A stretch of DNA of 64,000 nt from Mrakia gelida (taxonomy: Eukaryota; Basidiomycota; Tremellomycetes; Cystofilobasidiales; Mrakiaceae), in NCBI GenBank assembly GCA_024345305.1, contig BRON01000019.1:744001-808000 (forward strand), written 5' to 3'. The position numbers and the translations under genes were made by a program. Under the pieces are notes generated by a model. That model searched no databases and was not told where the DNA came from. It worked only from the letters and a program-made list of their open reading frames with translations. Shown here in pieces: positions 59,265-64,000 of this stretch. The stretch's first letter is position 1. Every line of letters starts with the position of its first letter.

Positions 59265-59518
59265 GGTTGAGCTGGGTAGGGAGGAGGATGGATGAGGTCG
59301 GGGAGGAGGACGGAGGGAATTCGAGTCGATTGTACTATAGTACGCGCTTCAAAAACTCTTCGTGAGCTCTGAGGGTCATCATATGAGGTCATTTTTCACT
59401 CTAGAGAGTCAGATGCTAAAACTCTTGAAGTTGAAAAACCTGGATAAAATCCCTCAGAAGCAAGCAAGAGCCGCACGAGGCCGTCCTCTTGCTCACCTTC
59501 AACCGCATCTTGCCCTCA

Positions 59519-60322
59519 ATGGCCAACTTTCCCGTCGCAGGTATCTTCTTCATCGGTCTGGCGGTCGCTATCCTCGTAGGGTGAGTTCCACGACTTGCCA
59601 GCTCAGGGTTTTCTAGCTATACTTTCTAGCAGACTGGGAGAAGAGCAGAAGAGAGAGAAAGCTCGAGCTGACCCAGCTTTCCTTCCCTCTTCCCTCTTGT
59701 CTTCCGTTCCATCCAGTCTCCTCCGAATCTTCCTCATCCGCCGTCGACTTCGCCATCTAGAGGTCCTATGGCCGCATCTACGAGGGGATTGGGCTGCACC
59801 TGAGAGGGCAGGGAAGGCTCGTATCGTTCTCGGAGAGGAGCCGGTCTTGAACGAGACCTTGGTCGAGCTCAACGAAGCGAGCAGCTCTCTGGTGAGCTCT
59901 CCTTCTTCGTATACCCTCCCTGGTCTCCTCATTTCTTTCTAGATCTGACCACATCCCTCGCGGCTTTCTCATCTTCGTCTCAGCCTCTCGCTCTCACCCT
60001 CCTTCCTTCCACCTCGCCATGCGATCCACCTCCACCTCAATCGTCCTCCCTCCCCAACACTCCCTCCCGTTCATCCTCAGCCCCAGCTCCCCTCCTCCTT
60101 CTTTCAGTCCTCATCCTCCAACCTCTACCGCCCGACTTTCCACTGGAAAACAGCTCAGACCTCCCAGAAATCGCGATCGGGTCTCGTCTCGTCGGCGTTG
60201 ACTCGAGAGAGGAGGAGGATTGGAAGCGGCTGCTGCTCGAATCTCGATCTCGGAAGACGGACGCGACAGAACAACAGGAAGAGGAGGAGCCTTCGATACC
60301 GCCGGTACCACCAATGGCCTAG
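59519..60322 (+). CDS. Single-pass membrane protein, array family member D
   Basis: Exons 59519-59580, 59717-59891 and 59984-60322 give 191 residues. The membrane helix lies at the N terminus (AGIFFIGLAVAILVGLLRIF), followed by a basic LIRRRLRHLEVLWPHLRGDW juxtamembrane block. Exon 2 has ARIVLGEEP and ETLVELNEASSSL. Exon 3 opens PLALTLLPSTS, has a Pro/Ser-rich insertion, then LLLLSVLILQPLPPD, the DLPEIAIGSRLVGVD motif and a tail WKRLLLESRSRK ending in an acidic, Pro-rich end at TAG 60320-60322. The intron phases match members A, C, F and G. Confidence 0.78.
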
Positions 60323-61150
60323 TTCGGACTGTCGTACATCTACACGACCTTTTCGCCTGATGAGAGGTAGGATTCGTCGTCCGCGCCCAACCGCGTCGAG
60401 GTTCGCCTTGGCCCTCTCCCCGTTCCCCTTTTCCGTCGCTCAGCACGCTCAGTATCACATCAGTATCTCCGTGAGTCCTCTTCTCTCCAAGGCTTGAATC
60501 CATTCTTGCGATGGTTGGACGAGCGGGTTCGAGTCGAGGCTCGACGTCGAGATTAACGAGTCGCGAGCCGACCGTCTCCTTTCGTTTCTGTCCGACCGTC
60601 TTTCATGCCAGACCTCCTCCACATTGATATACCGCTCAAACCAGTCAGTCGAACAGGTCGAACGCTCGTTCTTCCTCGAACTGACCTTCCCTCGCGTCCC
60701 GTCTTCCCTTCGTCCAGTCTCCTCTCATCGTCCTCGCCCGTCCTCCCGACCCCAGGGCCACTCCTACCTTCCTCTTCTTCCAACACCAGCATCGTCACCC
60801 TACCTTGCGTCCCTTGGTAACCTAATCAGCGGCCTCCCCCAGCATCACAAGTGAGCCGGTCGACGGAAAGCAAGATCAACTGGACGCGTCGCGGATCGAT
60901 TCGATCCTCTTTTGCCGTCGATTCGAGGGGCCGTGGCCTAACATCCATCCGAGAGGTGAGTACAAGTTCCATATCCCTCTCACAATTCATCTCGAGTGAG
61001 AGCATAGCCCTCCGGCAGACGAGAACGGAGAAGCGGGACGTCAGGCGATCGCTTCTCGCTCATTGATCCCTTCCCTTTTCCTATTTTAATTCCCTCAACT
61101 CTCCTCCTCATCCTGACCACCACCCTCTCCTTCCTCTTGCCCTGCTGTAT
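60323..61150 (+). other. Unresolved region between array members D and F
   Basis: About 830 bp with coding-like fragments and splice-like signals but no consistent model. Fragments include HAQYHISIS before a GTGAGT donor at about 60473, a short ORF from 60606 (MPDLLHIDIPLKP) before a GTCAGT donor, and an open stretch about 60840-60995 ending GPWPNIHPRGEYKFHIPLTI and a TGA. None shows the family's PLSL or LPE signatures in the expected order. It may be a decayed array member, a different small gene, or UTR sequence. Confidence 0.35.
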
Positions 61151-62107
61151 ATGCAATCAGGTCCTCGCCCTACCTCAACCCTCGTCGACCCTCCTTCCAA
61201 TCCCACAACCTCCTTCCTCCCGATCGTCTTTCGGCTCTCTCCCTCCACCTCCCGCACACCCCTACCCACCATCACCTCCTCTTCCGACTCAAGAGCTCCC
61301 AGCTCCCCCTCCGTCACACTCTCCACCTTCATCTTCGTCGCGATAGGACTGGGAACTGTTCTTTTCGCAGGGTGAGTTTGTGCGAGCCGCTTTCGAGAAG
61401 TGACGCCGAGTGTTGAGCTCGACGACTGACGGTCTTCTCCTTCTCTTCTTCTGTGACCGCCTCTTCAGGTGGTCGAGGTGGCTCTGGGCTCGAAAGGAGA
61501 GGAGGTTGCGTTCTTCTCGACCCGTCCATTCTCGACGCGACGTCGCAGTCGGATTAGCTGGAGGTGACGGGTGGGGACGAGCTCGCGACGCTAGCAAGGG
61601 AGGAGGGGAGGGAGTTTTGATCAGACCGAGGATCGTAGAGGTTGAGCTCACGGAGGCAAAGGAGACGCTCAAGATGGAAGGGCTTCAGGTGAGTCTCGCT
61701 TCAGCAGTCCGATCTCGTCGAAGAAGAAGAGGGAGGGAGGGGGAGGGCTCGAAGCGAAGCTCACCTTTTTCCTCCTCCCTCATTCCCTCCCTCGTCGAAC
61801 ACAGCCGCTATCCCTCTCGATCAAACCCATCTTTCCTCGTCGCCATCCACCTCAACTCTACCTCTCAGTCATCGTCGTTCCACCTTCAGCAACACCCATC
61901 CGCCCTCGTCAACGATATCTCAACTCGAACCAGGTCGACGAAAGGGAGGAGTTGCCAGAGATCGAGATCGGCTCCTTCGTTGTTGACCTCGCTCTCAAAT
62001 CCGACTTCAGATCAAGAGCGGGATGGGAGAGCTACAAGAAGAGGCTGAGAGAAGAGGAGGTCGCTTGGGGAAAGAAGCTTTTGGAGGAGGAGGAGGAAGA
62101 ACGGTGA
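61151..62107 (+). CDS. Single-pass membrane protein, array family member F
   Basis: Exons 61151-61371, 61469-61688 and 61805-62107 give 247 residues. A Ser/Thr/Pro-rich N-terminal ectodomain-like region of about 50 residues precedes the membrane helix (VTLSTFIFVAIGLGTVLFAG). Then come WSRWLWARKERRLR and a linker with RPRIVEVELTEAKETL. Exon 3 opens PLSLSIKPIF, then LYLSVIVVPPSATP, ELPEIEIGSFVVDLALKSDF, and a charged helix GWESYKKRLREEEVAWGKKL ending in a poly-Glu tail at TGA 62105-62107. It is the clearest full-length pair with member G, sharing RPRIVEV, RQRY versus QRYP, and the terminal WGKK/WGKR helix. Confidence 0.82.
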
Positions 62108-62438
62108 GGGCGAGACGAGGACGTCTGGAAGCTCAGCGTGTAGTTTCTCTCTTTGTTTTGATTTCTTCTTTTACGCTTGCTCGATGATCACGAATCTCAC
62201 GATACTCGTCTCAGCAATTCATCTCGCAGATTTTCGTCAGAGGAGAAGACCGTACCGACGCATGAGCAGATCACGGGAGCAGAGGGAGAGGGAGGAGGGT
62301 TCAGAAACCTCGCTCGACCTTGGCCTTCGTCTCTCCCTCCTCTGCTCCTTCCATCTTCCAACCCTCACCATACCCACACAGCCCATCTCCCTTCTTCCCT
62401 CACCGATCTCACGCACACCCTCCTCCTCATCTGGCTAG

Positions 62439-63366
62439 ATGGCTACGTCAATCTCGAACGTAGCTTCTGCTTCCCTCGTCCTCCTCCCCACGTTGACCTC
62501 CACCCCCTCCTCCTCGCCCTCCTCCGCCTCGACTTCAGGATCGAGCAATCCTCAACTGAACGGTCCCTCAGTAACCCTCTTCGCTTACGTCTTCGTAGCA
62601 GTAGCTCTTACAGCTGTCTTCCTAGCAGGGTGAGTCTTACTTACAAACTCTACTTCGGAGAAAAGAGGGACAAAAGACGATCGAAACGAGTCAAGCTCAC
62701 CTCACTTCCGTCGTCCCGCATCTTCCCCTCCCTCAGCGCCTGGAGATGCTACCGTCTCACCCGAACAGGAGAGACCTTCTTCCCTGAGATCGTCTTCAGA
62801 GACGATCCTTTCGTCTATGGGTTCGGGTACTACGGCTTCGGAGCACCTTCGTACGATTGGGCCAGATTTCAGAGAGGGAGGGATGTTGGACTTCGGCCCA
62901 GGATCGTAGAGGTTCTGCTTGGGTTGGATGGGGAGGGAGGGGGGATGGGGAAGGGGATGGAGGAGCTGGAGAAGATTGAGGTGAGTCCTAGATCTGTCTG
63001 AACTTGTGCTGGCGGGGAGAGAGAGAACGAACGAAACGAGCTCACCTCACGTCCCTCCGAACGTTCGAACAGCCTCTCTCTCTCATCAACCCTTCGTCCA
63101 AGCTCTCCTCGCAATCACCACCACATCTTCAGCTATCAGTCCTCATCCTCCCACCCTCCCAAACTCCCCTCCAACCCCTCCAGCGATACCCAAACGGAAT
63201 GGAGGACAGCGAAGTCGATCTCCCCGAACTGTTCTTTGGCACGCTCGTGGTAGACGTTGACCTAGGGGCGGATTATCGGTCGAGAGGGGAGTGGGAAGAG
63301 TTGAGGAGGAGGCTTAGGAGGGAGGATATGGAGTGGGGGAAGAGGATGGAGGCGGAGGAGGAGTGA
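62439..63366 (+). CDS. Single-pass membrane protein, array family member G
   Basis: Exons 62439-62629, 62737-62980 and 63073-63366 give 242 residues. A Ser/Thr/Pro-rich N terminus of about 45 residues is followed by the membrane helix (VTLFAYVFVAVALTAVFLAG) and AWRCYRLTRTGE. An aromatic, glycine-rich insert (FVYGFGYYGFGAPSYDW) is unique to this member. The exon continues with LRPRIVEVLLGLD. Exon 3 opens PLSLINPSSKLSSQ, then LQLSVLILPPSQTPLQ, DLPELFFGTLVVDVDLGADY and the charged helix WEELRRRLRREDMEWGKRME. TGA is at 63364-63366. Intron positions and phases equal those of the other members. Confidence 0.82.
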
Positions 63367-63805
63367 GAGCGTCGCGTCGCGTTTTGAGCTCGTTTTGGAG
63401 CGAAGGAGGTCTCGAGGGGTTTCTGCTTCTTTTGGTGCTGTTGTTGTTGTTTTTGTGTTCCTGTCGTTAACGATTGAATTTGATGACCTTCTCTCATGGG
63501 TTCTCTCGAGGACGGTGCTCGTCGAGTTCGCGAATCGGCGTCGACGCGTCTGACTTTCATTTCTCTTTTCTGCGTTCGTCTGTCGTGTCTTTATCGTCCA
63601 GCCCAGCTCGAGCTCACTATATCCTCTACTCTACACCCCTGGTTCGTCTAATCAACGGCGGAGAAGACCACCTTCAACCTCTCGAGAATCAATCAGCGGC
63701 TCATCGGCGCATCCCTGCCGGCCCAACCTTCCCTCCCTCGCCTTCATCCTTCCCTCCAACGTCCAGCTCCCTCCCAAACCTCTCTTCCCCTTCTATCTCC
63801 TCAGG
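63367..63805 (+). promoter_or_regulatory. Intergenic region between array members G and H
   Basis: About 440 bp. It contains a GT-rich run (63430-63465) likely in the 3' UTR of member G, a GACGCGTC word at about 63543, a CACTATATCC stretch near 63617, and a CT-rich leader before the ATG at 63806. Similar short spacers separate the other array members. Confidence 0.4.
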
Positions 63806-64000
63806 ATGAACCTCATCTACAAGAGAAGCACAGTCCTCAACACCCCTCCAGCCGTCGTCGTCTCCTCCTCTGGAGCAGACTCCCACGTTTCAGCCAACGT
63901 CGCTCTCATCCTTACCCTCCTTCTCGTTCTCGGAGCAGCAGCTATCGCGCTTTGTTTGTGAGTCGTTGCGCTCATTCATCTCTCGCTTCCGCTTGGTGAG
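63806..64000 (+). CDS. Array family member H, first exon only (cut by window edge)
   Basis: Exon 1 (63806-63957) encodes about 50 residues: MNLIYKRSTVLNTPPAVVVS, a Ser-rich spacer and a membrane helix (VALILTLLLVLGAAAIALCL). It ends in phase 2 before GTGAGT, the family pattern. The exons expected to carry PLSL and LPE lie beyond the right edge, so membership rests on position, topology and phase only. Confidence 0.5.

Overview
This looks like a piece of a basidiomycete fungal nuclear chromosome. I infer a GC-rich, intron-dense member of the Pucciniomycotina, most likely a red-yeast-type Microbotryomycete. The evidence is eukaryotic gene content (MOT1, ROT1, PAN2, SPA2, a Zn2Cys6 regulator), many short introns with GTGAGT or GTTCGT donors and a GCTGAC-type branch point, CT-rich leaders, and a domain repertoire typical of basidiomycetes. 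I see no tRNA, rRNA, transposon or CRISPR array.

Layout. 1-338: last exon of a plus-strand gene. 793-8300: MOT1/BTAF1 on minus. 8827-9830: a tiny six-exon cysteine-rich peptide carrying a ubiquitin-tail-like LRLRGG motif. 10346-12467: ROT1, an ER chaperone whose start codon is split by an intron. 13600-14866: an F-box gene with an in-frame stop. 15042-17218: two ORFs in the same frame separated only by one TAA; the second is a pRiA4b-ORF3/MYND protein. 17805-23053: PAN2 deadenylase. 23754-25470: an F-box-like protein. 25799-30086: SPA2 polarisome scaffold. 31190-33614: a Zn2Cys6 regulator. 34688-38426: a two-gene minus-strand unit in which the stop of the first gene and the start of the second overlap as ATGA. 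38756-39898: a BTB protein. 40656-40869: a perfect 107-bp tandem duplication. 41086-42686: an unknown membrane-associated protein. 43727-46443: DAHP synthase.

46791 to the right edge holds the most novel content. It is a plus-strand array of small single-pass membrane proteins (46791, 48013, 58711, 59519, 61151, 62439, 63806) sharing one architecture, the same intron positions and the same intron phases. The array is interrupted by two minus-strand genes, a GH105-like glycoside hydrolase (48614-51002) and a giant disordered protein (51412-58031). I recognise no characterised family for this array and regard it as the best candidate for an undescribed system.

The functional links I can support are loose. 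MOT1 and PAN2 act in transcription and mRNA decay, SPA2 in polarity, ROT1 in secretory-pathway folding and DAHP synthase in aromatic biosynthesis. Nothing suggests a metabolic cluster. Two stop/start junctions and many GACGCGTC palindromes are the main genome-level oddities. All exon models were read by eye from splice signals and frame, so boundaries are approximate unless a frame argument is given.
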